Source: Typha latifolia
Taxonomy: Eukaryota > Streptophyta > Magnoliopsida > Poales > Typhaceae
Length of the DNA stretch: 64,000 bases
NCBI GenBank assembly: GCA_019914945.1
Contig: CM034103.1
Span: 16,706,785 to 16,770,784 of the forward strand
Direction of reading: 5' to 3'
Shown here: positions 30,814 through 42,662 of the stretch, in pieces
Position numbering within the stretch: the stretch's first letter is position 1
Layout: each line of letters starts with the position of its first letter
The notes under the pieces: generated by a model
What the model was told of the DNA's origin: nothing
Database searches by the model: none
What the model saw: the letters and a program-made list of their open reading frames with translations, nothing else
Translations under genes and position numbers: made by a program

Positions 30814-33800
30814 CTATGCCTTCTCTTTTGATGAAGATGTAATAAGATGATGCAATGTTGATGCATGGACTATTGTGCTTGGGCTAGAATCCTTTACGCG
30901 GACTGAGCCAGACCGCCGAATGTTGTGAGTTCTCTCAATGTTGCTGATGTTGCTTCTTACCAATCGCTGCAAAGGTCTAGGTAGAAGTGCAATCAATCGA
31001 CCAGAACTAACAAGAAGAACTACACCAACAATGATGAAGAACCTGCAGATAACAGATCACAAAATTATTGCTATTCATGCTTTAGCAGCTGCAGCTGCAT
31101 CTACAACTTAAGATTGCAGTTTGGCAATGCAGATCTGATCTTTGACATGCATAAATGAATGACCACGTGCAACATTCAGATAATTAAGAGAATGAGGATT
31201 TTAAAACATGGATAGGCTACATTCTATAGAAACCAAACTTGTGCGTCCTACTGTCGTATGCAGCAGAAGCCTGAGTCACATACAGAATGGGTCATGCAGT
31301 TTTGGCATCTGAGCCTGCAAACTACGTGCACAAATAGCAATTAGTCATGCTTGTGGGTACTAACTACCATTATATCATTTAATTATGGCAACAGATGTGA
31401 ACTCTGAATATCTGACAGAAGACTTGTAAATAATGAGCGAGGTTACAAGAGAGATCCATAAGAAAAAGTAATGTGAATCAGAATAAACTAACTGAATTGG
31501 CGATATTACCATCCAAGCAGGAGGGAAAACCGAGCTGTAGGAGCTGAAGGCATACGTTCACCAAGTGCAAGCATACCAGCTAGAACACCAGTGATGATAG
31601 ATGCCACAGCCGCGCATGTTGATACCACAATAGCTCTTCCATGCTTCAGGCCCCGAGTCTGCCAAAAGAATCCAAATGCTTCAATATTTCAGCTAAGATC
31701 AAATTTTAAATTGAAAATCCGAGTTGATGTGCAACATTCTTATATTGATCTAATACATGAACAAGTACTTAACTTCCAAATTTTCAATTAAGAAAAATTT
31801 GAAGATTTAAAAACACTAAATTGACCAGAGAATGATAGAACGTCTACTTATTTGAAGTCTCATGCTGAACTGTCCTTCACTAAAAGATCCCTTCAGGCTG
31901 GTTGTTGTGGTTTTCTGAGATCTAACAAACAATGCAACCAATGCCAACTTATGCGCATAATACTACCATATGCTTCGCTCGTTTAACATATGAACCACAT
32001 GTGAATTACAAAATGATCAGGATGAGTACGAGAAGAAAGTTCCTAAAAGGTAAGTATTTTAGAAAAATTGTTGCTCAAGACCTTTTTGGATTGTAAATTC
32101 AGTAGAAGAATTCTTAGTATAACATTCCATGCATAAAGAAAATATAAGGATCACGAATCTTCACTTAGCCAACAATTATGTTTGTCAATCTCAAACCTGG
32201 ATTGACCAACTCCCAAAGCACTGTCAGAAATGGAAATGGAGATGGGTCAGTTATGTGCATTTATACTAACTTGACCATAAACAGATTGACGCAGGTTTTC
32301 CAACCACCACATGGTCAATTGAGAGGTGAACAATGTTCTCTCTTTTTCACTCTTACTGCATTTAAATAAATGTGTCCAACTTAGTTCTTCTGATACACAA
32401 TCATAAATGGATCAGATTTTTGCTGAGAGTCTTCTTGAACCAGCTTAAAGCCAACTTCACCCAACCTATTGCACCATACCAACAACTATAACCTATCTGT
32501 GCTAACTAGCCTCATATGCTAAAATGTGTAATCTAAATTTTTAGAATCACTCTCTGCTCCTAGATAATTACAATAGCAGTCGACCCAAAGAGTATTTTTT
32601 CAACTCATTTTTTCCTTGAACTACTATCTCCTATTCTGCAGTGACAATTTGCACTTCATGGTGCTTTGAACACCTTCGCATTTTGGAGCAATATCATGCG
32701 ACTATTTTAATAATATTTTTGACTGATATCAAATGTTGAAATAAGTTAAATAGTACACAACTTTTTACAGGCATGAGAATCTACAGAACTAAAGAGACAA
32801 ATATATCAAAGTACCTGATAAACAAATCCTGTGGCACTACAGCATATGCTAATTGAGATGCATACAGGAACCACAAGCTTCGAGAAGCCCTTCTCTGAGA
32901 ATAAAAAGCCCATCTTTGATATTACAGATGCCATCCTGTAATCAAAAGCAGCTACACATGAAGTCATTAACATCTAACACCTCCGTATCAGTTCTACTTC
33001 TATCAGAGAGGGAAAAGCATAAGAATACCTTCTTAGCAGGTATTATAAATCTATAGATACTTGACATCAGAGCTGGTAAATGTCTATTCTAGTTGAATTT
33101 ATAACAAAAATGGCAAAGAATCTGTTCCATTACGGATAGCAATATCTCACAAGTTCAGTTAGAATATTGTCTTGTTGCCTAGCAAATTTACATAAATACT
33201 AATTTGTTACCAATTCATATTTAAAGTGAGATTATATCATTGGATTCACACAAGCTTGTCCAACACAAGGAGATGCAGAAGCTTTGATGTATACAGCTCT
33301 TCCTATTAGGTAGAAAATAGGACTAAGAAAAGTGATCATTTCTTCAATTATAAAAAAAACTGCATTTGACATGAGCCGAATAGGATCAATGAAAAAGAAA
33401 ATTAAGAGATAGAAAGATATATTTTTAATGCTAAATGACCCAAATAGTGATATATGGCAAACAGTTAGGATCAGTATTAAATTTACCCAAATAAAATGCC
33501 TGATTCCAAACCAAATATAAGCTCCTCAACAACTTCAGAGTTCACCTACATAGGATATTTCTGTCAAGAGTTGCAACATGCAGGAAATGTTACAGAATAT
33601 ATTAATATATTTAATAGCATGACAACACTCACCAGCTCTTGTTCACGCCTTTGACCTTTATAAATATGTAGCCACACATTCAAGAGAGCCTGAATTGCCA
33701 CATGCATCACCAGAAATTATCATTAGATATCAGATTCAAAGTAAAACACACTGAAGCCACAATTCAAAGATATAAGTTCATGTGTTCCCAACTTGATTTA

Positions 33801-36158
33801 TCCCTTGTTAGAACTTCTATTAGGGGACCCATTGGAAAACACAGAGCCAGTTCAAACCATTAAAAGAGAGAGAGAGAGAGATATTACAAGCCTGTCGTAT
33901 TATTTGATAATGCTTCAATAGCAGCAATATATAAGTAGACCTGCATAATCTAGTCTCTAATCTATCTTAGAAATATAAACAAACATAGAAATATAAACAA
34001 AGAGAGTGATGTGAAATTTCATCTAAAATCACTTAATTATCATCTATTATTTGTCTTAGACTCTCAGGGCAAGAGTTAATTAATGCAAGGACACAGTTCG
34101 TATAAATACTTAATAGAGACCATGTTCTTGGAGCACCAATAAAAAGATATATCCAAGGATATCATCTGAGTCTGTCATATTCTAAATAGGGGCAAGGAAG
34201 TAAGCTCTCGTACACTTCAGGAATAACTTTTTCTTTATTTTAGAATATAACTCTTTATTCCATAATAACAATTAAACATCTTAATAGTTATATTCTAGAA
34301 TACAAATATTATTACTCAAAATTACATCTTATGCCACGCATTAACATAATTACTAATATATTCGTGATATTCATCTCATCAATTTACTTATATCAAATCA
34401 AAGGGTATTTATTATAAATTTATAAAACATAAAATATATATTTTCCATCTTTTTTATCAGTTTATATCACATCAAAAATAATTATTACACTCTTATTTCA
34501 TAATACAAATAAACATAGGAATAATTATTCATAGAATAAATTTCTCATTTTGGTAATAACAAATAGAATTTATTATTCCTATTTCGACCCAATTTCACAT
34601 ATGAACAAGAACTAAGTGATCAACACAGTAATCAAGGGGGCATGATGAACACTGCTACAAGTAAGCCATAAGGTCTGAAGTCCACATATGACAGCCAATG
34701 AACTCCATTAGAAATTGGAAGGACTCTAGGTAATAAAATAAGGACAAAGATACTTTACTCTTACTAATTAGGAAACAGACCAACAATTGTCAAATGCAGC
34801 ACAGAGCATGGTACCTACAAACAAGATGGCAACTGAAAAAACTAGCCAAGGTATGCGGAAAAGAGAAATTTCAGAAGCATTTTGTTCCTCGCCTCCAACA
34901 CCGACTCCTGTAATAAGAATAAAGAACCTCTATTTAATACAATATAATTACCAAAATGCAGTAATATGACCACACTAGATTAGAAATCAGCAAAAGTTAG
35001 AAACAAAGGAATAAAATATAATTCACACACATTACCTATTGTTCCAATACCAGCTAATGTGATGGCCACCCAATCAACAGCATTCATTACCTCCCTAAGA
35101 TAAAAATGTGAGAACACGGAGAGTATAGCAAGCCCACAACCAGAAACGGGTTGTATAACAGAGACCTGTCAAAATGTGTAAGAGAAACAAGATGTGATGT
35201 GGAAAGCATGCAATACAACTTACATCTAGGAGAAACTACTTACTTGGTACACAACCACAAAAAAAGATGCCAAACTTAAGATGTCTACTTAAGTAAATAC
35301 CAAGCTTACTCACTGGAGCTAGAGATAATGCCCTCAACATCAATACAGCACCAGATATATCCAAAAGGAAACCTACGATCCACAATTTGTTGAAAGCATA
35401 TGCTCTGACTACCTGAACATCGAATAATGAATTTGAATCAGCAGTACTTCTCATAAACATGTTGCAAAGTATGGACATTGTAGGCCCTTCAAGTAGTTAA
35501 TTTCATTAATAAATCATTAATTGCATTCACGCAACAGCTTGAAAAGAAGGAACTTGATAAATCTTTTAAGTAGCATTGCACTGTATCATTCTAAAATCTA
35601 AGATTAGGTCTTTATTACGAAGAAAGAACCATTGTAATTCTCATGAATATTTTTTTTCTACAAATTTTTTCTACAAATTAGGCCAGTAGAAAAGAAGAGA
35701 AATTTCAGAAAGGAAAGTGTATGATGCCAAAAATTGCTAAGAATAAGAAGACGAATTTTTTGAGATATTTTAAACAAGTAGTGAGCTTTCTTGGAATGAC
35801 TAAATCATCACGAGCCTCCAGATTAACATGGAATCTACAATCAAAATAACTTCTAACATTAAGTGTCATGCAGTAATATAAAGATCATAATTCTTTCAGA
35901 GTACCAATATATTATCGGATCTATAATCAATGCTCTAAAATTGTCAAATGTCAATCCCCAACACAGAAGTAACCACACGTCATCGGATCAACAAAGAATC
36001 GATCAGCATCGATAAATCGAAAGGAATCGAAGAGAGAAAAGTGAGACCTTTAGCTTGAAGGAGAGGGGAGGGAGGATGATGGTTCCCTTCTTCTGTAAAA
36101 CCTTGCCGATGTTGTTTCCCGCGGTGGCCAACAGAGTCAAACAAATCGATTCCCACAT
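30814..36158 (-). CDS. NIPA9: NIPA9-like magnesium transporter (DUF803 family)
   Basis: Nine exons (36158-36048, 35412-35314, 35165-35036, 34907-34819, 33689-33633, 33545-33487, 32935-32815, 31658-31510, 31042-30814) encode 347 residues. NIPA proteins are multi-pass membrane proteins of the drug/metabolite transporter fold, annotated as magnesium transporters. The opening [96 protein letters not shown] and [20 protein letters not shown] are family blocks, spread over about nine hydrophobic helices. The cytosolic tail ends in [19 protein letters not shown] sequence, diagnostic for the NIPA9 branch. The exon 4/5 junction was set by phase (donor GTAGGT after codon Phe). Intron 4 carries a MITE-like element at 34220-34579. 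Actual substrate in plants is not settled. Confidence 0.93.
34220..34579. mobile_element. MITE-like element with terminal inverted repeats in NIPA9 intron 4
   Basis: A 360-base AT-rich block begins GGAATAACTTTTTCTTTATT and ends, read from the other strand, GGAATAATAAATTCTATTTG. The first seven bases pair perfectly and the following T/A-rich stretch partly. A second GGAATAAT copy lies inside near 34518. No coding capacity. No clear target-site duplication was found, so the call is tentative. Confidence 0.4.
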
Positions 36159-37396
36159 CGCGCACCTCCTCTTCTCCGATTCCTTCCTATATTCTCCTCT
36201 TCTCCTCTTCTATTCCTACTTTCTTGCGTTTCGCTTTCTTCTCCAAAGCTTGCGTATTTTTAAGAGGTTAGTGGGGGTGGGGTGGGTAAAGGCGAGAGCT
36301 TTTATTTTTATTTTTTTAGCTTTGATGGTTATCACTTATCAATGGCCTTTTGTTCTAATTTTTCGCTCTCACGCTTTAAAATTTGGGAATTTGATTTCCG
36401 TCCCTCTCCGCTACGTATCTAATTAATATCTATGCTGGCCGTCCACGTGTCCATCACCAACTGCTGTCGGAGCGGGTGAAATTTGGGTGGATATGGATCC
36501 CAACACCCACTACCCGTTTTGGCATAGATCATGTTTCTCGGATTTGGATGAAAAAATAAGGCAAATTTATATTTAACACCCTATAAAGTAGTATCATTGG
36601 AATGAATATTCCCCTCCAAATTAAACTACTTCGGTTGGTGGAATTAATTGACTAATTCCAAACTAAACCAACCAGGGAGAGAGAGAGAGATAGAGAGAGA
36701 GAGTACATAATGGAATTAATTTATTTTGTCATTAAATGGCTAAAATTAAATGCTTGATTATGCTCAGACGTTTAATGAACCTTTGACATTCAAATCAGCG
36801 GCATCAAAATCCCATTTTAAGCTACTCGATTATTGATTGCAACCCATGGACTTTTACTTGTGGAAGGACCAAAACTTCTCTCCGTGTTTTGGTCCATATG
36901 AAACCATTCTAATTAATCTGAGACCAATTATACATAGTTTATTAAAAGAAGAATGAGAAAGGAAAGTCAATCAACTAACACCCAAATATATTATTCATTC
37001 AACAAACTTTAAAAAATAAAAATAAAAAATTATTCGAGCAAATGATTTATTATATAACCAGAGAGGTCAAAACAAAACTTTGCTATGTGAACAAAAAATA
37101 GAGGTGTGATATTTTAGATTTATACATTGTAAAAAGGGTTCGAGTAGTAAATTTTGTTTAACGAAGGGGGTAATATGCAAACATTCTGTGTATTTTCCTC
37201 CGTACGTAGCAATGTCCGATGTACGCGTCGTAGTCTCCTCCACTAATCCTCTCTCGAGAAACTCCCTTGTCCTGTTCCAAGTCCACCCATCTCTCTCTCT
37301 CTCTCCTTTCCCCAAAATCAAACGACCAAAAGCGAGAGAAGAGAAGAGGAAGAGAAGAGACGAAGAGGCGCAAAGATTTTCGCCTTTTGTGTATCT
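36159..37396. other. Divergent promoter region between NIPA9 and DUF3511 gene
   Basis: Shared upstream region of two divergent genes. The first 100-200 bases are the presumed NIPA9 leader; about 37200-37396 is the presumed DUF3511 leader with a CT run near 37290-37305. A GA-rich run lies at about 36673-36702. A G-box/ABRE is annotated separately. No coding gene is seen. Confidence 0.55.
36443..36452. promoter_or_regulatory. G-box / ABRE-like site CCACGTGTCC
   Basis: An ACGT core with G-box context, 285 bases upstream of the NIPA9 start and about 945 bases before the DUF3511 start. Such cores bind bZIP and bHLH factors in plants. Function here is inferred from sequence only. Confidence 0.45.
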
Positions 37397-37747
37397 ATGG
37401 ATGGATTCAGATCGAGATCATATGCGGATGACCGCATGCAGATCGAGGTATACGGCCGCACGGCTGCCCATCCTCCTCCTCCTCCTCCTCCTCTGAGGTC
37501 TTATAGCACATCCTATACCTCCTCGTCCTCCTACGAGTACTCGGACTACGTCTCAAGAGAGATCGAGGTCAAGAAGGCGAAGTCTTCGAAGAAAGGTTGG
37601 GTCTTGGGCGACGCAGAGTTTCAGAGGAAGAAGAGGGTTGCGTCCTACAAAGCCTATTCCGTGGAGGGGAAGGTGAAGGGATCGTTCCGGAAGAGCTTTA
37701 GATGGCTCAAGGATAGGTACTACGATGTCGTCTATGGCTGGTGGTGA
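37397..37747 (+). CDS. Small plant-specific DUF3511 protein
   Basis: A single open exon of 116 residues. The C-terminal third, from about residue 70, is the DUF3511 domain: KKRVASYKAYSVEGKVKGS followed by FRKSFRWLKDRYYDVVYGWW, which is also the protein end, as in other members. The N-terminal part is low complexity, with a (CCT)n tract coding a run of seven prolines (about residues 26-32) and then a Ser/Tyr-rich stretch. The domain is strongly basic and aromatic. Its biochemical role is unknown. No signal peptide or membrane segment is visible. It diverges from NIPA9, and its 3' UTR probably contains an intron. Confidence 0.9.
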   Translation: MDGFRSRSYADDRMQIEVYGRTAAHPPPPPPPLRSYSTSYTSSSSYEYSDYVSREIEVKKAKSSKKGWVLGDAEFQRKKRVASYKAYSVEGKVKGSFRKSFRWLKDRYYDVVYGWW

Positions 37748-40034
37748 TCGCTCTCGCCGATTTCTGATGGTATTGCAACTGATACTTATTTCGTTTGATC
37801 TCAATTAGATTACATTTTTGGGAGATTTGATCTGATATTTGGGTTCTTCGCACGCATCTCTCTTAACCGATCACGTTATCGAAGTTGTGAACTTTCTTCT
37901 GGTCTGTGATCGATTTGATCAAGTATCTTCCAATTCTGATATTTCCTTGGTGTAATTTGTTCCATTCTCTCAGTTTCTTGTTTGCATTCATCTGATCCTT
38001 TTCCTTATAGTTAAGAATGCTATTGTTGGTTAATAGATATCATAGAGATTGTATTATACCAGTTTGTTCGCCTGGTTTCAGTATTTTAAGTATTTATCTG
38101 TATGGTGTCAAATATGTGTTTGGAACAATCATTTGATCAAGTTGCTACCTGAGATGCATTAAGCAATCAATAGAGTTCTTTTTTCTGCTGCATTGCATAT
38201 CTGTCACATATATCTACTTAGACCCAGAGATCACAATGAAAATTGTAGAAAGGTGACATGCTTCTTGCATAATTTGATGGGTAAATTTAGTCACTCTTCC
38301 GTGTTATTATGAAACATTTTTTTGTAAAGCTTCTCATTCCAAATGGTCAGTTGTGGTATTGTGAATTTAAAAGTTGTATTTTCGTCAAAATGGTATAGTT
38401 GGTGATGTTGAAGACCCACAAGCTCTTGAAGTATCAAATACCTTATACTGACAGAGATGGTGGCTCCACCCTGGTGTTTTACAGTCTCTCTATTTTTTAT
38501 AGAACTGTAATCTCTTATGTTGGATTACTTTGCCCACCAACTGACAATATATCCCCCATGGGATGTCCTCTTTCCTGATTTGTTTTAGTAGGGGCTTGAC
38601 TTTAGAATATTAAAGCCATTGATCGCAGAAGTAAAATCGGTCAGATCTTTTGTGGTATTCTCATCTTTTAGTTGTGCTCCACTTAATCCTATATTATTAG
38701 GAAAATTCTTAGATGATAATGCTGAAACTTATACATTCTTAATGTAACATTCCATTGAAGTGCTTCCTTACTTTAATTTGGGTGGTCCTCTTTTATTTGC
38801 TATACAGTGGTTTAACTGATAGAAACAATAGGCATGGCAATAATGCCTGACTAAAATTTCTGTGGATCTCATTTTGCAATATTAATTCTTTTTAGGTGCT
38901 AGTGGTAGTTTTGTATTGTGCCTTCTATAAAGGCATCGTGACAACAGGAAAGTCTATAATTAGAAGTCGGAATGGTTGCTTTCAGTAAACCAAAAGACAA
39001 TCTTTATCTCTTATATATCCTTCGCTTTGTTATTGAAGTTTTATTTCAGAAAACATTGTACAAAAAATGAGTTATCAGCTGTAGTAATCAGCCTTTGATA
39101 AAAGAGAATCTCGGTCCGTCATCTCTCTTTGTGTTTCTTTTTTCCCTCCTATGTGCTTGTTAAGTAAGTTGTTATTAATCTTTCTCAAGTCTCAAATAGC
39201 TTTGTTGACAAATACGTTGATCTTGGAAGAATGGCAAATTATCATTCCCTGACCTTTGTTTGGTGACAAAGAGTAAACCTTCTATGCTAACTTATGTCTT
39301 AATGATTCAATAACAGGGAGCGAGCTTTACCATGTCTGCTGTTCAAGCTTTTGTCTGGTGGTGGTTCTCTCTTGCTCCTTAGCTTATACCCACATTTTAG
39401 AAGGCTGAATTAATTTAGAAGAGGAAAAGGCAATCATGTCATTTTTTGTTCGTATTGTATTCAATCTGCAGTTGTGTAGACATCTGCTAATGCTGTTGTA
39501 TATCTGTTGGCTAATTTCTGCATCTCCATTAATGGAGTATCTACATTCTTGCTAGTAGTCACTTCTCAGATGTTAAATGACCCGATTTGTCAATTATAAA
39601 CTATGTATTGTACGTTTTGAATTAAGTATAGTTGATTAGCTGGTTGCGGACCTAATTGTTTGAGATCAATGGTAGCTTAAGCATGGGCCAGTAGGTTTTA
39701 AAGCCCCTGTAGTTTAATGTATTAATTTAGTTATTAGTATACTGATTATAGTACTTAACCTCTCGTTGATGTTGATGTTTACTTAATGATGAAATAAACA
39801 ACGGCAGAGGTTACACAATTTACAAAGCCATATATATATATATATACTCTTGTTACAAATTTAGCAGGAATATCCATAATAAGAACTGGCAATATCCACA
39901 CTGAAAACCGACATGAGAACATGTCACAAATAACGATCCATTAATTGCACGCCACCAAAATGGCCAAATAAAAGCGATCCACAGTACCCCTAAGCACTCT
40001 ATCTAAAACCATCACTCACCGGATAAAATTCTAA
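37748..40034 (+). other. DUF3511 3' region with a probable 3'-UTR intron
   Basis: No coding gene. A possible intron runs from about 37771 (ATG|GTATTG) to about 39317. Its end resembles a real acceptor: a branch-point-like CTAAC/TAATGAT and then AATAACAG before GGAGCGAGC. The sequence after it (about 39318-39480) would be the final untranslated exon. An (AT)n run lies near 39830-39846. Confidence 0.4.
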
Positions 40035-40218
40035 GGATTTGTTTGGTTTTGAGTTTGAGAACCTTTCTGAACTGATTCAGAGATCTCTAAATTAGTTTAA
40101 TAACTAAATATATTTTTATCTTTTTTATATCGAATTAAGTGTACTTTTCAAAAAATTAAAAATAAAAAATAAGACTAACTAATCGAGTTTAGGATTTAGT
40201 CTCAAATCAAACAAGGCT
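40035..40218. mobile_element. Tourist-like MITE with inverted ends and TAA duplication
   Basis: A 184-base AT-rich block flanked by TAA on both sides (40032-40034 and 40219-40221). The left end is GGATTTGTTTGGTTTTGAG. The right end, read on the other strand, is AGCCTTGTTTGATTTGAG, so 18-19 bases pair with few mismatches. A 3-base TAA/TTA duplication is typical of PIF/Harbinger-derived Tourist elements. No coding capacity. Confidence 0.55.
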
Positions 40219-41100
40219 TAATATAAACCAGGAGATGAAGAAGATTGGAAGAGACAGCCATGAAATAAAAATGTGAAGGAAATTTTAACAAACCATACAT
40301 CTTATAGAACAAGTAATGAGAACTGGAGCTTCGTCAACATAAAGTTGGTCATTGTGTTCTCTTGGTGGCGTATGATCCGCATTAGAAATCAACATAAGAT
40401 GTTAGATTCATTTACTCGCATGCAAGCTAAGTGATAAAACAAAAGGAACATAGATCAACGAGAAGATATCAAATCAAAGTTTACACCATTCGGCTTGAAG
40501 CCATTCCAAATAAATTCAAAATTATCCACAGCATTCCTAAAAATTTCAGAACTTTGATGGAGATCAACATTCATCCAAACACTGATATGCATGCTGAACT
40601 CTCTTACAGGAAAAACTGTTAATTGAAGCAAATAAACAAAAAAGCCCAAAACATCAATTTGTATGTTGTGATCATACATCAACGGCTTATGTTCTGCATA
40701 TAGGAAAGTTATCAAGAAGACAGAAAAGAAAGCAGGAACAGCCGGGAGAAATCATAGTAAAACCAAAGATTGCATCAGACAAAGAAAGTGTTGCATCTAA
40801 TTTGAAATTAGCAGTAGCAATGAAAAAGTTCACGGCTTTATCGCAAGCACAAATTACACTAGTCCTCCGTCAAAATCGTAATTTTCGAGAACAGATCCTA
40901 GACCAGAAGAACTTGCTACAAAATCAAGAGACCCCTATCATGCTGGTTCCAATGGGTGCCAACAAGAATGAGAACTTCCACAAACTGCAAGACGAACATG
41001 AAATCTGAGCTACTGCAACAAAAATTAAAAACCCAACTGACAAAACTGACCAAGCAAGAAGCTCACACAAAAAAGAGGAAACTGTAACCGGAAGAGCAAC

Positions 41101-42399
41101 CTAAAGGAGCACCAGACCAAGCTCTGCCGGTTTCAAGGCGTTCCTGATCCGATAGTTGTACAAGTAATAATGTAGCTGCCCATCTCCAGGACCAAACTTC
41201 AATTCTTTCAGGAAGGACTCATTCTGCATGACGTCAAGCGCATTGAAGACATCGTAATCCTTCTGTTTCGCTACTATTAGCATGTCGTTCATCAGCTGGA
41301 GAAGAGGAGTCTTCATCGACACGTTGTAGTAAGAGTAGGCGGCCTTCAGAAGTGAGTAGTTCGGGTTATTTAGAATGGAAGAAGGAAGAGTATAAAAGCT
41401 GCAGAAATCAGTGATCTCGTGGGTCTCGGGGCTCTCCACCAAGAAGCTATCGATCACATTCTCCTGCGGCAGAAGCCAATGCTCGACGTCATGCTCGTCG
41501 AAGTCCGGCGCCACCGCGAACTGGCCCAAATACTCCCTCAGCAGCCGGGTTACCGCCGCCACATCCTTAGCCTCCATTTTCCTGAATCCAGGTGTGGTGG
41601 TCGAGTCCGGCAGCTTGTAGAGCCGGATCGTGCGACTCATCGTCATGCGCGGCCCGAGCCGGGAGAATCCAACGTCGATCAGCTTCTTGGGGTTCAACGA
41701 CCGGTGCCAATAACGGCAGGTGGCGACTGGAGTCGGGAGGACGATCCCCGCCGTGTACGCCGCCTGCCAAATGTTCTCCAAATGTACCCTCCTGGTGACC
41801 TCCTTGATCATTACTGGGGCTAGCCGCTTCGATCGCAACTTCTTGTGGACGCAAAGGAAGTTGATCTCGGCCATCAAGACGACGTCTTCCCTCACCCGGA
41901 TCCTCGCCGGCACGCCGGTGATGAAAGCTACGAGCTTTCTCGAAGCCTTCACACGCACACCGATGTGCCAAGATCTGAAGTAGCCCGGAGGGCGAAGCGC
42001 CCAGCGGAGGAACTCCTTGGAGTAGTTGAACCGGAACATGTTCTCGTCGTCCTCGACGTAGTTGTTGGTGAGGAGGGCGTAGACCTCGGCGCACGTGCCC
42101 TCGTCGTCCATGTCGCACGTGGACCACTCGTAGAGCGACGGGAGGTTGTACGGTTCGGGTTTAACCTCGGAGAGAGGAGTGGGGGCTTCGATGGGGCCTT
42201 CGGGGAGGGAGGAGTCGCCGAGATCCTTGAATTGGCCCACGGGTTGGGTCTCCCAGAAGCGGTGGCGATTGCCGACGGAGAGGCTCTCTTGGATCTGGCG
42301 AGCCAGGGCATCGATCGCAGTCGGATTCGGATCCGTGTGATTCGAATCGGGTTTAGGGTTTTCGTCGTCGGTGGGAGATCCAGGAGGGGAAGAGGCCAT
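41101..42399 (-). CDS. NMT1: Glycylpeptide N-tetradecanoyltransferase (N-myristoyltransferase)
   Basis: An intronless frame of 432 residues from ATG at 42399; an upstream in-frame extension to 42462 looks like leader. NMT transfers myristate from myristoyl-CoA to the N-terminal Gly of proteins during translation, in the cytosol. The family signature EINFLCVHKKLRSKRLAP starts at residue 178. The C-terminal KFGPGDGQLHYYLYNYR begins at 401, and the chain ends in the required hydrophobic GLVLL, whose terminal carboxylate is catalytic. Other core pieces are FWETQPVG, MFRFNYSKEFLRWALRPPGY and YWHRSLNPKKLIDVGFSRLG. The first half is very GC-rich, including third positions, which creates long shadow frames on both strands. 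The 5' GC gradient is typical of monocot genes. Confidence 0.96.
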   Translation of the reverse strand: MASSPPGSPTDDENPKPDSNHTDPNPTAIDALARQIQESLSVGNRHRFWETQPVGQFKDLGDSSLPEGPIEAPTPLSEVKPEPYNLPSLYEWSTCDMDDEGTCAEVYALLTNNYVEDDENMFRFNYSKEFLRWALRPPGYFRSWHIGVRVKASRKLVAFITGVPARIRVREDVVLMAEINFLCVHKKLRSKRLAPVMIKEVTRRVHLENIWQAAYTAGIVLPTPVATCRYWHRSLNPKKLIDVGFSRLGPRMTMSRTIRLYKLPDSTTTPGFRKMEAKDVAAVTRLLREYLGQFAVAPDFDEHDVEHWLLPQENVIDSFLVESPETHEITDFCSFYTLPSSILNNPNYSLLKAAYSYYNVSMKTPLLQLMNDMLIVAKQKDYDVFNALDVMQNESFLKELKFGPGDGQLHYYLYNYRIRNALKPAELGLVLL

Positions 42400-42650
42400 G
42401 GAGGAGAGGGTAAGACGCAAAGATATCAAATATAGGAGACGAATCGAAAAAGAATACTCCAAGGATCGTAGATTAAGGTCTTGGAGAGGGAAGAAGAAGA
42501 CGAAGAGTTGAGAGGCGGAGGAGGCGAGCTTTTACTTCCCTCTGGCTCTGGCTCTGGCCGCCCCCAATAGTTTAAAAGCTTTTAGTGCCGGAGAACGGAT
42601 CTGCTGCATGGTGTAGTATACAGTTTATTGTTGTAAGCCTACAAACGAGA

Positions 42651-42662
42651 AGACACGTGTCT
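42651..42662. promoter_or_regulatory. Perfect 12-base palindromic G-box, AGACACGTGTCT
   Basis: Perfect inverted repeat around CACGTG, about 250 bases upstream of the NMT start codon and about 60 bases before the divergent frame at 42723. It is the canonical site type for bZIP/bHLH factors. It could serve either direction. Confidence 0.55.

Noticed and set aside
41567..42435. Long open frames overlapping NMT1 on both strands (186 and 196 codons)
   Set aside because: They are shadows of the GC-rich NMT1 coding sequence; the NMT1 frame contains the family signatures and theirs do not resemble any protein.
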